A DNA stretch of 64,000 nt from Priapulus caudatus. Taxonomy: Eukaryota; Priapulida; Priapulimorpha; Priapulimorphida; Priapulidae. Location: contig NW_014577308.1 in the NCBI RefSeq assembly GCF_000485595.1, forward strand, positions 257,106 through 321,105, written 5' to 3'. Shown one piece after another: positions 24,549-39,300 of the stretch (its first letter is position 1; each line of letters opens with the position of its first letter). The translations under genes and the position numbers were made by a program. The notes beneath the pieces were generated by a model, which made no database searches, was not told where the DNA came from, and worked only from the letters and a program-made list of their open reading frames with translations.

Positions 24549-27500
24549 ACACAGGGAGTGTAGCAGTTCCTTTGGAGATTGCAGATAATCAAGAGTTGTC
24601 CATCTTGTACAGAAGGCGGTGGTTCTGTTTTGACTGTAACAAGCTTATAGTTGGTATAAACTTGTTTTTATGTTACATATGCCAATTTGTATACAAAGTG
24701 CTACCCAATAAGGATATTCAAAATGTTTTTATTTTGTATTATACAATAGATTCATGTTTATTTTCGCTACTAGAATGCGAATGTGGTTCGTTTATATTAT
24801 TATATGCTTCTAAAGATATTTTCTTCATCTCAAGAAGCAAAGAATCCATAGCGTTTATATTTAAAATATAGAATCAATGCATTTACGTTTCATAATCAAA
24901 CTTATAGTTGTACAATTCATAATTTTGCATCATCCAGTTACAGAGTGGTTTAAAACCATCTACACTGGAAGGAGAAAAATTTCATTTTGCAATTGCAAGA
25001 ATTCTGTCATAAAAGTTTACAAAAAAGTAAAAGCCTGTGAAAATCTAATCCTAACACATTTCTTTTTACTTTATAACTAGGCTTTGGTTCATATGAAAAA
25101 CACATGCAGGCAGTTCATGACCGAGAACTTCATTTTAAGTGTCTTCTAACGGCTTGCTCAAAGTGCTTCTCCATTGTTGATGAATACAGGTATTGTTGAA
25201 ACCGTTGGAATAAAAATGTTTAGTTAATAAAATGATAGTTTCAAAAAATTAGATAATATGTTGAAGTTAAAATAAATAAAAAAGTTTAATAATAATAATA
25301 ATAATGAAAATGACGAATGACGATGATGTTAATTTTAAAATAAACATTAAAATAAAATGTTTAATTTAGTCTTTTTTATAAAAAAAGTCACATGGGACAT
25401 TTACTACCCCATGAAGGAGTTTTTGTGTGTTATTTTTTGTATATGATTTGACATCTGATGTAACCCAATTGTCTATTTTGCATTTTAGGTACCATTCAGA
25501 ACAAATGAGCCACATACCAAACAGTTTATCATGCTGCCACATTTGTGATGTCGTTGTGTTTACGAAAAAGGAGCTTGAGCGTCATCAGTCTACTATCGAA
25601 CATAGGTAAGCATAAGTTTTTTATTGGTTGAACTGCAGATGCCACTGGCACATATTTCATGTTTAAATACTATTTCGTTTTTTCTCTCTCGGTAAATCCT
25701 GAAATTTTACGGCTACAACAGTTTCGATAAAAGCCCCCCCCCCCCTGCTGTTTTTGATAAGCTCTAGGCCTACTGTCCGTTGCTTGAAATCGTCACCAGG
25801 TGGCGGTAGGTGACAGTTAACCTGGACATGGAGTTACTGAAACAGACAGCCGGTGAAAGAGCCCCTATGTAGTCTAAATTCTACTACAGCTATCCGAATG
25901 TATGGCATTGGTATGGCATACAAATGTGACCAGCTCCAGCAAAACCAGGATTAAGTAGGAAATTCTACAAATTGAGTTATGTGCATATCTGAATAGATCA
26001 TTTAATTTAATCCTTTAAAATGATATATAATATTTGGCTATATCTAAAGAATTGACCGATCTACAGCAATTTGAAGATCGGAAACCGACTTATTCCGGAA
26101 TATGCAGCTTTTGAGATAAAGCGTTCCGGGTAAGAGGCCCAGTCGGGGATGAGCTGTCAGGGGCCCTTCAAATATTTTTTTTTTTTTAATTAAAAATGAC
26201 CATAATAATCTAGAGATATCTGAACCTATATATCCAGATTAAATATGCACTTAGGAACTTATTTTTGTAAAAATTTTGTCCAGGTAGGCCATTTTCAGCA
26301 TTGACATGTGTGCGTGCTCATTACTCAAAACAATGACTTGCGACTTAGTCCGTGTTATGCTGGAGCGGGTCACAAATGTCCTACCACTCTGAGAAATTTA
26401 TCAGTGCACACAGAAGATCAATTAGAGTGAGATGGCACCTGCAGCTATTACTAGCAGATAGCACATGCAAACTACCAGTTTTTAAATAGAGTAACTCTTG
26501 GAATTTTTGGTATCGGCACGTATCCAAGCCCACCTAGCCTCCCACCATTCCACCATTGGAGAAATACACACTATCACGGATCACATAGTTATCACGTCCT
26601 AGACTGGTCTGCAGCAAGCATTTTGTACAAGAAGTACCTCTGCTTGACAAACAGAGAAGAGAGATTGCCCAAAATTGGGAAAGCGCAGAAAACAAGAATA
26701 GAGGCTAGGATTCATATAAATTACCACTTGTGCATATCTACATACTTAAGCCCATGTCGGATCTCTCACTACCCTCCTCCGTTGGACCTATGTGCCATGA
26801 TCGAATTTATTTCTGTGAAGCTGTCACCTGCTGCCATCTAGTGTGAAGTTGAAACTGTACCATTAGTAAAACTGTAAGATTGATAAATGATTATAATAAT
26901 ATATTATTGTTGCAAAAAAGATTTGTGTATGAATAATGCAGATTTCATTGTAACAATTTGCGTACATCATGAGTTGTAACGTGAGATAAGTCCAAAATTA
27001 CTAAAACGCCCAGTTTTGCATCGATACTATTAGGTAGTGAATTTTTACTCTATCAGGATGTTGGTAATACTGCCATATCAACTTGTAATCATGACATTCA
27101 CATGTGGGGCAGACCAGACATGCTGTTGTTATGTAAATGCAGTGAGAATAAGCTGAAGGAGGCCGGGGGCTGGCAGTGTCCGCTGTGCAGGCAGAACTTT
27201 GGGAGACTAGCAATGCAGACACACCTGGCTAGTGACAGGCACTACTACCCGTGCGACATGTGCCAGCATGTGAGCATCTCGAAGAAGCAACTGCACTGTC
27301 ACAAGAGCTGTGAGCACCGCAAGACTTCACAGATCTGCGAGGCAAGCCTTCTTTTTTCTTGCAAAGTGGACAGTATGTGGGCTTGTGTGTACATGTATGC
27401 AGATGTGCACGCATAGCTCAAGCATAGATCTTCATCGACGTCTTCTTAAGCTCAACCCTAACGTTAACCTAATCGTAATTCCATTATTAAAAACCGTTGT

Positions 27501-27853
27501 TTAGACATATGTTAGTTTGTTTCTGTCTTATGTAACACAGCCTAAGAAAATCTATGCAAAATTATCCTGAGGGACAATTGGAGCCCAAATGGGAGTTTAT
27601 ACTTACAGAACTCAGTTTAAACTTTAATATGTTTGCATGTATCACGGCAGGGCTTTTAGTTGATTAACATGATGTATGAAGGATTTGTCAGTCTTGATTG
27701 TAATTATGTGGGCTACTTTTAATGACAGGTGTGTGGTAAGGTGATTCAGAGCATGACAGGACTTTGGAAACACAAGGTCACTGTCCACCAACTTATAAAT
27801 CCTAGAGAGTGCAAGTACTGCAAGAAGGTTTTTCCATTCAAATCCAAGCTGCG
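24549..27853 (+). pseudogene. Orphan exon set duplicated from the C2H2 zinc-finger gene
   Basis: Five exons (24549-24653, 25081-25189, 25489-25605, 27143-27341, 27729-27853) duplicate 37775-41079 without visible damage. The last exon ends in phase 2 (CG|). The next exon downstream here (30315) would be entered out of frame, while the exon at 43592, next to the other copy, fits exactly. No initiator exon was found upstream. So these exons appear silent, a recent partial duplication or an assembly duplicate. Confidence 0.7.
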
Positions 27854-28694
27854 GTGAGTACAGCATTTAATAACTTTACAGGCATTCTCACCAGCATCAT
27901 AATAACACATCCTTGTACAATGTATTTATAATTACTACACCAAAGTTGTGGTACATACCATATGCAAATTCATGTCGTAGCTACTCTACCAGGAAATCAA
28001 ATACTAAAAAACGACTAAGGAATACTAAGGAATAGCACAGCTATTATTTGTACCATGGATATGTCAGGAGTTAATAAAAACGAGTTTTGTGTTTTCATTC
28101 ACTCTTGAAATTGAATGCGTGTGTAGATAAAACGTATGTATAGACTATAGATACATATTCTACACATGTGTCCATGTTTATACAAACCCATTTTTACATC
28201 ATCTCTGTATAATTGTGTCATATTAGTGTTTTCTGCACATTCGCATCAGTGCATATACATGGCAGCTATCTCATAAAGCGAACCTGCTCTAATGTGGTAT
28301 GGTCATCTCAGTTTTCACACTAGACGTGATGCGGCCATGATGCCAAAGCGAGCCGAGGTTTGACACTTTGTGTCCTCCAATCACAGCCTACGCCGCACCT
28401 CCCTTTGAAATATTTATAGGTGGGGACCCATCACAGTACCAAATCGCCGATCTCAGGAACTAGGGCATTCTGCTAGGCTAGAACAGTTTCCTACGATAGA
28501 GTTTGGCACAAAAACGAAAATAACACGCCGTTTAGCGCACTGCGCTACGTACTTCTGTTGCATTTTCGCATCTCCGTAATCAGAATAAGCCCTGCCTTCT
28601 TCGTTAATGGGCATGAATGGGGCGTCACCGACGTGACCAGTTCCTATACCGACTGTGTTTACTTTTCGTAAATAATGAAATGCCCGGCCGATGC

Positions 28695-28794
28695 TAGACT
28701 GGTACCCGTTCGCCACCTTTACTCCGGCAAGTATCCTTCGCTACACTGACGCTGTTAGTGTAGCGTGTGGAACTGTCGACCGGGTACCAGTCTA
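28695..28794. mobile_element. 100-bp MITE-like element with TAGACTGGTACCC termini
   Basis: The terminal inverted repeats TAGACTGGTACCC and GGGTACCAGTCTA bracket 100 bases, and an internal GCTACACT...AGTGTAGC hairpin is present. The same element recurs at 41921-42020 within the duplication, and a lone terminus is at about 37022. Confidence 0.65.
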
Positions 28795-29120
28795 GACCGA
28801 TACCAAACTGCATGCAGTGCATCTTTGAACACTCAGGATACTCGTAGATTGAGCCCATGAGCGAAAGCGCCATCTGTCATGGAGTTTGGGCCGATGCGAT
28901 GCATTTTCGGCGTTTTCTGCGTGATTATTATTTTGCGCAGGCACTCATTTTCGAAATCCTCCAACATTTTTACTTCTTCCTTTAAGTCCATGTTTCACTG
29001 TTATTTAGGAAGGAAGGTAAAACTGTGCATTCGTATAATTTTACTCTTGCTTCTATAGTATGATTTCCATAATTTTGCTCTTCTGCTCATGATAATATTT
29101 CCCTCATCATGAACCTACAT

Positions 29121-29870
29121 TTTTAGCTCACCTTGACATCGTCAAGCTGAGCTATTGCCATGGGTCGTCGTCCGTCGTCCGTCCGTCCGACCGTCCGTCA
29201 ACATTTGGCTTCGGTCAACGATAACTCAGGAACTGTTTGACCCACATGTTTGAAATTGGGTGTAGTTGTTACTGCTATGCTCCCATATTAAACGTCCTAT
29301 TTTGGAGCACGCCAGTCGGCGTACTTTCGAGCCACGGTGTTTTTTTGGCAAAAATGGGAATTGCCATTAGTCAGTTCAGGTTCAACGGATTTCGCTCATT
29401 TTTGGTATGTGAATGAATAAGGGCTAGGGGTTTTGATATTTAAACAAAATTTATGCAAATTAGGTAGGGTTTGGCAATTATATAGCATATTATATAGACA
29501 CAAACAGTCTGTGGTGTCACACTCCTCTGGTTCGTTTTAAAAGATTTCATTGAAAATATCTTTAATGCAAAATTGGTATTTCCTCTCCACCCTGCCGATA
29601 AAACGTCTATATTAAAGTAAAATTTTACAAAACATGTCGGAACGCAGCATAACTTATTTATTTCAAACGCCATCGCTACAAAGCAGGTATAGCGCCATCT
29701 ACGGTCACAAATTGTGATTCATTTTGGTTTATAAATTATTATTGCGATATACAGATGGCAATCGTTTCTATAATGTACGTCGATGGTTGCTCAATTAAAA
29801 CTGACTTCTCCTTACTCACTCATTTGTGTCCTTTTTTGTGGTGAGCTACAGTGTCATTGACACTTTCATT
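29121..29870 (+). mobile_element. Hairpin-ended dispersed repeat, copy 1
   Basis: Starts TTTTAGCTCACC with a 5' hairpin (29125-29153, 13-bp arms around ATC) and ends with a 3' hairpin AGTGTC-ATT-GACACT (29850-29864) then TTCATT. Further copies are at 42347-43096 and 45597-46642. No transposase is present. It resembles widespread non-autonomous repeats of marine invertebrates. Confidence 0.7.
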
Positions 29871-30314
29871 ATTCTGTTTGTTCATGCTAAATAATTGTAT
29901 TGAAATGCATGTCATTCAGTTTCTCGGTCCCAGCATAACTTATATTGACATCATCAGATTCAATTAAATTGATGCATGCATTTTGTGTGTTGCAACAACA
30001 AACATCTCAGCTTAATTTAATTCAGTCAAGTTGTATTACAGGCAGGCATCTGATTTTGAACAAGCCTGAGCTTATTGGATAACCTCCTGAAGGCATTTTT
30101 ACTGCTGTTAATAATTGTCAGAAACAAATGATCTCCTGTCCTTTAGTCACAGTTATTTTATGGAGCTTTGATAGTATAAGCCCTAGTAGCAGTAGCAGTG
30201 GGGGCAGCAGCCATAAATGTAGTTGTTGTATTAGTAGTGGTAATAGGGTATAAAGCCAGATGCTCCTCCATAAAATTCAAACTAAAAATTGGTGTATTTT
30301 TATACAATTTAGTG

Positions 30315-33300
30315 ATGGATTTCCTACAATGTGGAAGATGCTTACAAGTATATCATCATATTTCATCATTTGTGAGACACAAAAGAAATTGCAAGGTATG
30401 TCAATCAAACACTTTTTTAGACTATATGTAAGATTATTAAAAGCAATTCAAAATTGTCAATATCATATAAGCATACAGACCATACAGTTTTTCATGTGAT
30501 TACTGCCACCCAAATGTACAAAATGTAATTTAGATTTTTGAACTGGCAGAAATTTATGGCCTGAAATTTTTTGTATTTCTATGCAGGTGTAACAGCTGCT
30601 GACCCCACCTCCTAAGTGTACAGTTTGTGTGCATGTAAATTTAGCCAGTTACATTTATATACTTATATACATATATTTATACATTTATATACATTTACAT
30701 TTATATTATTACCATATTATTGCCATATTATATTATATACAATTATTGCCAAATACATTTATATACTTATATACATATATTTATACATTTATATACATTT
30801 ACATTTATATTATTACCATATTATTGCCATATTATATTATATACAATTATTGCCAAATACATTTATATACTTATATAATGTCTTTATATAATGTCTTATT
30901 ATTTTTCTCAGCCGCCACACAGGGATTTGTCCAAAACATCACCTCACTGACGAAAATCACTGTTCTTCCATTAAGAGTCTCGTGCAATGTGTTCGGAATA
31001 GCTTAGAATGCACCAAATTTCATAATTTTTTCAACAATTTTCCGGGGTGGCATATTGGCAGAATCCCCCCCCCCCGGATTCCCGGACTTCAAAATGTGGA
31101 AACACCAAAAAAACATTTACCACCTCAGACCTTTTTGGCCAGGTGAAACACTGAACCAAATCAATTTTTCCCACGAGACATGCATTATAATGATGTCACA
31201 TGTATAGCCCCTGTTCCCTCATAGAATACATTACACACATAAATTCAATGGAGGAGTTGAATAGAAAATAGGCAGTGGCTAGGCATCCGGTCATCCATTA
31301 CAAAGCTGATAGGCTTAATAAGCTGATAGTCACGATTAGGCCACGCCGCCTTTCAAATCGTTGATTTTACTGGATTTACTATTGCTTTAAAAGTTACAAA
31401 AACACATTTTTTAAATAAAATATCGAAAGGTAAGTAATATTATGGTAAAAACTTGTTTAGGGTTTTTTACTGAAAAAATATAGTTGGGTTCACACATAAG
31501 AAATATATGACCGGACGCGTAGCCTGGTAGCTGCGCTTCCGGTAACCGGACACGTAGCCACGGCCTAGAAAATATATTATACATCCAAAAAGATAAGCTA
31601 AATTAAAGTTTCATTAAAGGTATATAATAAAATATTTTTGAATTGATTGGGGGGGGGGACTCGGGGGAGAGGTGGTGGGTGATTGGCAGGAAGCTGGAAA
31701 GTCGGTGAGACCGGTAAGGGGGATCCTCTAGCCACTCTTCTCCCCACGCCATACAAATAGTCCGTGTTAGGTGACAACGTTATAAGGCATCAGCCGGGTC
31801 GTAAAAAAAGTAATTTCAATCATGGATCTATCTAAAGAATAGCAATGTTATAACAAAACGATATTTGCTGGGGTGGCAATGTCAAGTGAGGACTGCACAT
31901 GTTGACAAATGTAAATGGGTTGGATATCATTTAATAATAGAAACTTATTTATTTTCAGTAGAGTGTACTTGTAAAATTGCTTCATGATTAAGTATATTAC
32001 CAGTGGTAATTATTGGAGACCGTTTGTGCTTGCAGAACCCTTCCCAGGACCTGGAAGTGTATCATGATCACCTTCAACCAGCTGATGGGCTCAATGACAT
32101 CAGTAAACGGTTACAGAAAGGAGATGAATTACCAGGTCATACAGCCTTGACAGCGATGTCATCGCCAGCTAAGCGAGGGTGCATGCTAGGCTTGAAGCGT
32201 GGTCGCGTGTACGAAGTCAGCAACGAGGAAACAAGCTCAATCGCGTCCAACAGCATCACAGAATCACGAGAACAAACGACTGTGGGGCGAATCGCGCCCT
32301 TACCGATGCTGCCTCTAACGATCACACAGGAGCATTGCTACGCCATGAATAATTCGAAATGGTGGCTGCTTCAAATCGAAACTGAGAATCCTCTTAGCCA
32401 CATTTTCATGTCCAGGACACGTTTCATGGAATTCCGCTATCATCGATTTTCGTTGACGGAGCAGGAATTCAACTGCGTGCTGCAATGTGCTACAAAATTC
32501 ACATGCATCAATGCTCTTCACACTCACTATAACAAATGCCATAATTTGAATGTGGCTGTGCTCGTAAAAGAGGTAGTTATCTCCCTGGGAAGAATAATGA
32601 CGGGGCATAAAAGAAGCTCTGACTTGTCCGATTCGCTAGAGCAGCCCCTGAAATCTGAAATCTCTACAGATGCTGTGGCGGAGGAATGTGATAAGCAGAC
32701 ACAATGCGAGGCTGTTTGTTGTCTATTCCCGAACTGTCGGCAGATCTTTCCCTCGACGCTATTCCTTCAAATGCACTTGCTGAACATCCATCAACAACGA
32801 ACAGAGTTTGTGTGTGAACTTCAGAGCAGCGATCCAAGTGTTTGCAGTGTTTGTGGTGTTACCGAGCCGCGAGGACCAGTTGAGCTCGAACAACACTATG
32901 AAGTCGTACATTTCAGGTCGGCGGCAATTGACAGCTTTGCTTGTGAGCACTGCCGCCAGACCGACACCTCGGCGATGAGCATAGGAAAACACGTCGTGGA
33001 TACGCATCAGGGAAAGTGCCCGGTCTGCTGCGTGCGCCTGGCTTCACTTAATTCTGACTCTCCTGAGTTTGCTCACCATGCTCTGTCGCACTTTGTTAGG
33101 ACAGGTGGCTGCAGCAAGCAGCTGAAGTGTTCTCTGTGCAGTGCCGCGCTCCCTGAGGAATTGGTGCCGTTCCATTTCACAGACTCGCGTTGGCGCTGCG
33201 TCGGTCTGATGGACGAGAAGCTAAGCACGATTGCTGGTGGCCGCTATCCATCGACCACCACGTGGACTGGGCTGTCGGAGCTGGTGTCTGATGACACTGA

Positions 33301-36300
33301 AGGGCTGCCAGATCGTTCAGAGATCTCCCGCGTTCCGAAATGGTTAGGAATTCTGAAACAGCTGCTTATAAGGGCGGAGTGTTCTCAAGAGCCAAACGCA
33401 CAAACGTCATCAGCAAGAAATCTCGTTCTTGCTGCAAACATGAAGCAGGGCGCCGAGTTTGTTAAACATGTAACAGAGACATTCGCTGATGTAGCCAAGA
33501 CATTTGGTCGTACTGTGAACGATGCCTGCTGCATTGAAAACAAGGCACTAGAAATTCCCCCTGTGCGTTCATATTTAATAAATAAGCTAACCCGTGAGAG
33601 TATCAGTGCTGATTGTAATGCTCTGACATTCCTTGGCAGTGATGAGCCACAGTTAAGTGAATTGCAGGATTTCCCTACGCTGAGTGATAACACAGGTGCT
33701 GCCTTAAGGCAATGTGGGACAGATGCAGGATTAGACATACATGAAACCAGTTCTGTGGCAGCAACTGTTGCGCCTGCCGTGACTTCTACATACGAAGACA
33801 GCGTCGAAACCTCTGGAATGAGATCGAATGGACCGATGATGCTTTGTACAGTGGCATCTGATCACGTTGACACTTCCATGGCGTCTCTATTGGCACCTGT
33901 CAAACCTGTCGTGGTATCTGCGGTGTCATCTGGTCACATGGGAACGTCAATCAGGTCTACTACAGTAACGTCTGTTTTCCTCAGTAATGCAAATGTAACC
34001 TCCTCGTCTTCCAGATCTCTTATAACGGGTGTGAAAGTTGTGCCCCGTAATCTAAGAACTGTACGAGGATCAGAAGACTTGACTTGCTTCATCTGCTGGA
34101 AACAGTACGATAACAGTGCTCATATCGTCTGGCATTACAACATGATGCACAAGTCGTGGGTAGAGAGGAGCAGTAATTGTGCAAGGTTACCCAGTGTTGA
34201 TCACAACCATTATACTTCAAACACTCATGAAGAACCAGAGTCTCAATCAAATGAAGGTATCTGTATGTGTATGTATACATGTATCTGTATTCATCTATCT
34301 GTGTATCTATCGTCTGTCTGTCTGTCCGTCCATCCATCCATCCATCTATCTATATTCTCAGCCTAGAACCAGGGGCCCGTTGTCAGAAACATCGTAAAGT
34401 TAATGCTAAAGTTAATGCTACGATAACACTTACGACTAATGCTAATGTTGCGAGACTAGCGTTGACAGAAACACATCGCAGCTATTAGAAAATCACATCG
34501 AACAATATAGTAAAATAAGAAGTATAATGCAGCAATTTAACCATAAAAAGTGAACAGAATCACTTGTATTTTGTGAAAAAGTGGTTTTTTATTTATTTTT
34601 TTATTATTTACGGTGACGTAATCACTTTAATAATGCTGCCTCAGAGTACAGGAAATTGCATCAAAGAGATTTTATTTTCAACAATATTTCCGGGGGAGGT
34701 CCCCCCCGACCCCCCTAAACAGGAGGGGGATACCCCTCTGAAAGAGGAAAAAATCTCCTGATATTTTATGATAAAGATGTCCAAAATTGATTGTTTTTAA
34801 ATTCAACTTTTTAACAATTCCATACAGTAGGAGGGGGATACCCCCTCAAAACCCTCCCCGTGGGCACTTCGTGCCCTTGAGCTCGCATGATTCCCCCCCT
34901 AGAATTCACTTCTGGATCCGCCACTGGTTGTGTGTGTGTGTGTGTGGGTGGGTGGGGGGAGGGGGTGTTGCGTGTTATTAAACCTCTGGAATCCAAACAA
35001 AAAATAACCCTAGAATTCACAAATATTGCACTTAATTACAGTTTCAATTTTTTTTCAATTCCTTCAAAAACGGCCATGTTGAAGGTTCTAAATTGCTAAA
35101 ATCCAAGAGGGCTCCGCCCCCTGGACCACAGGCAAGGGCTCTGCCCCTGCACCCCGCCAGGGGCCCTAGGGCGGGCCCCGGGGCCCCACCCGTTAAGGGC
35201 TTCGTGCCAAGACGCTCGCGGTGTGCGCTACTCGCACACTCTTCGCACTCACACTGTGATGGAAGTAAAGTAACCCTCCCCCACACACACACACAGAACT
35301 GAGGACCTGTCTACGCCACTGGGTGAATATGTATGTATGTATGCCTTTCTATGGGTTTAAAAATATTTTCATGTATGAAATTATTCAGCATGTTCCGTAT
35401 TAATAATTATAATTATACAGCTCAGTTAGTAATATACACTGACAGGACACTTCGTATACCCTGCTTGTTAAGCGTTTCGATGGTGCTGCCCCTGGCGAAT
35501 GAAGCGGTCAACTACTCAAAATAGCATCAGCTGGCGGTTATTGCAGTGCAGGAAATTGTTCCAATTCAAGGAAGAAAAACCCAGATATAGCGTTTTTAAA
35601 GTTTCCCACAGAGCATGATAGGTACTAGATTTATCACGTGTTGCATGTTATATACGTTTGCAAATAATAAATTCGTTAGGACGGCAGTGACAGATGCAGT
35701 GACTCACTGACTACTGTGCACACGAACAGAGACTGTACTTATTGATTGTTTAATCATATCAAGAGTAGATAATAACACAGTGTTATTATCTACTCTTGAT
35801 CATATGTAATCATAATATCAATGTAAACTAATACAAGATACAATCTTGTGAAGCTAACAGTTAAAAGTTAGGGAAAATACTACTTGGTTGGATGACCTGT
35901 GTAATTCTGCTGCCCTTTGTTCTGTGAAAAATACCAGTTAAAACGATATGCAATTTGTAAATAATTAATACACCACATCATTAGATAACACATGTAGATG
36001 ATCATGTACATAGACTTCGGAAGTGGATCTGCAACATAAGAAGAGCCGACAGTGACGGGTTAAAAGACAGCCAATGAAGCTCAAGCACTTGTGATTAAGC
36101 TTCTTCGCAATAAATGTGATTAATGGTATTTGAGTAAAAAATATGGAAATTATATTGTCTATATTATTTTTATTGTTTGTAGAAAAAAAAAAAAAACTTA
36201 CCAAATCCGGTTGCAGACTAAAGAATAAATTAAACTACGACTGTAGCACAGTATACCGTGTGCACATTACGCATTGTGATCATCATCATGTATTGTGTGT

Positions 36301-39300
36301 ATTGTGCATTCGTCTGTGATACGGTGTGGATGATCGTTTTGCATGTAAAAATAAATGTATAGCCGTTTAATAGAGCAAAATCTACTTGAAGACTAACATT
36401 TGACCTTCTAGATTCAGGAATGTATAATTAAACTCTAGTCCAAATATTAGAATTAACGATAGAGACGTTTTAATGTTCCAACCATAGATATCATATAACA
36501 ATATAGTTCCATAGGATCATAGTTCCAACGTTACACATCCACGGTCTGTCACCACAGCCAGATTTTTAGTGTACCGCTTCATTCGCTGGGCGGCGCCACC
36601 ATTCAATTGCATTCATAGAGTTGTATAAATATCAGGAGTACATAATAGGCGTATTTTTTATGCTGTAACGTACGTGGCGACCAACACGCATTACCGAAAC
36701 CACGTTTCAAGCCATGTGCTTCCTTATATCAGAAGCCTGATTATGGCAAAATATCCTCATAATCCCAGGGCACACAGCCCAGGCACACAGGGCCTATTAT
36801 GTACTCCTGATAAATATGCAACTCTATGTATATTTGGGGTCTAATATATAACTCTATATCTATGGGGTCTAATATATAACTCTATGATTGCATTACACTA
36901 TTTTGGCGTTTCGTCTCGTCAATGGTTTCGTCCAGTCTGCGTATCCGCAAAGATCATATACAATGTATGCAAATGTATGCAATGTATGATCTTCGGTATC
37001 CGTTGTCTGTGGTAATATCATAGACTGGTACCCGGTCCCACAATCGCAGCTATTAGAAAACTTACGATAACAGGAACTTCATCACAAGGCTGCTGATTGG
37101 ATGAGAATCAATCACAAAATTCAAATTCATACACATTTATTGTACATCACAGTAATTTATGCATATTATGATGGCTAACCACATATAAATAATATTTGAT
37201 GAAAAACGACGTGGTCATGAATCAATGCACAACAAGACAAATTCTCACACTGTAACGTGAGACACGAGAGTCGTGGCAAGCGTGGAAAACCTTTAGAACA
37301 AGAGAACAAATGCCATACGCCATTTGTAAATGTATTGTTTTGTTTTATTAGCGGTAAATAATTAATGATTTTGACGTGTTTTTCAAGAAAAACACACATT
37401 TTATTCATTATTATAAAATATAATATCACTATAATTGTAATTCGTAGTGTAAATGTGTTATTTTCAACTTTATATTAATTACGAGAGGGTCTGAGCTCTC
37501 GTAATGTTATGAGGATATTTGCGACGATTTTTCGTTCTCGTAACCTTACGATGTTTCTGTCAACGGTTTACGAGTGGAAGTTAATGGTAAGACTAATGTT
37601 GCGACTAATTTTGTTTCTGACAACGGCCCCCAGGAACATTCCTTGGTTTAAACAAAAGCAGCGCATGTTACATGAGGTGTATTTCTAGCAAGAGTAGCAA
37701 GTGAGCAATTGCAAAAATTGCAAAAATTGCAAATTGTGCATCTAATGTATGTGTGGATTGTATTACATTTACAGACACAGGGAGTGTAGCAGTTCCTTTG
37801 GAGATTGCAGATAATCAAGAGTTGTCCATCTTGTACAGAAGGCGGTGGTTCTGTTTTGACTGTAACAAGCTTATAGTTGGTATAAACTTGTTTTTATGTT
37901 ACATATGCCAATTTGTATACAAAGTGCTACCCAATAAGGATATTCAAAATGTTTTTATTTTGTATTATACAATAGATTCATGTTTATTTTCGCTACTAGA
38001 ATGCGAATGTGGTTCGTTTATATTATTATATGCTTCTAAAGATATTTTCTTCATCTCAAGAAGCAAAGAATCCATAGCGTTTATATTTAAAATATAGAAT
38101 CAATGCATTTACGTTTCATAATCAAACTTATAGTTGTACAATTCATAATTTTGCATCATCCAGTTACAGAGTGGTTTAAAACCATCTACACTGGAAGGAG
38201 AAAAATTTCATTTTGCAATTGCAAGAATTCTGTCATAAAAGTTTACAAAAAAGTAAAAGCCTGTGAAAATCTAATCCTAACACATTTCTTTTTACTTTAT
38301 AACTAGGCTTTGGTTCATATGAAAAACACATGCAGGCAGTTCATGACCGAGAACTTCATTTTAAGTGTCTTCTAACGGCTTGCTCAAAGTGCTTCTCCAT
38401 TGTTGATGAATACAGGTATTGTTGAAACCGTTGGAATAAAAATGTTTAGTTAATAAAATGATAGTTTCAAAAAATTAGATAATATGTTGAAGTTAAAATA
38501 AATAAAAAAGTTTAATAATAATAATAATAATGAAAATGACGAATGACGATGATGTTAATTTTAAAATAAACATTAAAATAAAATGTTTAATTTAGTCTTT
38601 TTTATAAAAAAAGTCACATGGGACATTTACTACCCCATGAAGGAGTTTTTGTGTGTTATTTTTTGTATATGATTTGACATCTGATGTAACCCAATTGTCT
38701 ATTTTGCATTTTAGGTACCATTCAGAACAAATGAGCCACATACCAAACAGTTTATCATGCTGCCACATTTGTGATGTCGTTGTGTTTACGAAAAAGGAGC
38801 TTGAGCGTCATCAGTCTACTATCGAACATAGGTAAGCATAAGTTTTTTATTGGTTGAACTGCAGATGCCACTGGCACATATTTCATGTTTAAATACTATT
38901 TCGTTTTTTCTCTCTCGGTAAATCCTGAAATTTTACGGCTACAACAGTTTCGATAAAAGCCCCCCCCCCCCTGCTGTTTTTGATAAGCTCTAGGCCTACT
39001 GTCCGTTGCTTGAAATCGTCACCAGGTGGCGGTAGGTGACAGTTAACCTGGACATGGAGTTACTGAAACAGACAGCCGGTGAAAGAGCCCCTATGTAGTC
39101 TAAATTCTACTACAGCTATCCGAATGTATGGCATTGGTATGGCATACAAATGTGACCAGCTCCAGCAAAACCAGGATTAAGTAGGAAATTCTACAAATTG
39201 AGTTATGTGCATATCTGAATAGATCATTTAATTTAATCCTTTAAAATGATATATAATATTTGGCTATATCTAAAGAATTGACCGATCTACAGCAATTTGA

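Larger units (their letters stand above)
24038..29870. repeat. 5.83-kb duplicated block, upstream copy
   Basis: Reads the same as 37264-43096 at a constant offset of 13226. The only difference I noticed is C at 29810 against T at 43036. It contains five zinc-finger exons with their introns. The right border coincides with the 3' end of a hairpin-ended repeat (29121-29870). The left border follows a CACACG microsatellite. Confidence 0.95.
35201..37263. other. Intron of the zinc-finger gene (part), repeat-bearing
   Basis: Most of the intron 34257-37774. Apart from the hairpin (35758-35800) and MITE (36614-36886) listed separately, it shows AT-rich unique sequence with no coding potential. Confidence 0.5.

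Noticed and set aside
24549-30395. Upstream duplicated exons as the 5' part of the zinc-finger gene
   Set aside because: The junction 27853 to 30315 is out of phase, and the exon at 30315 has its own plausible ATG.
30651-31006. Tyr/Ile-rich open frames in AT-rich DNA
   Set aside because: They arise from the 104-bp tandem repeat within a zinc-finger intron.
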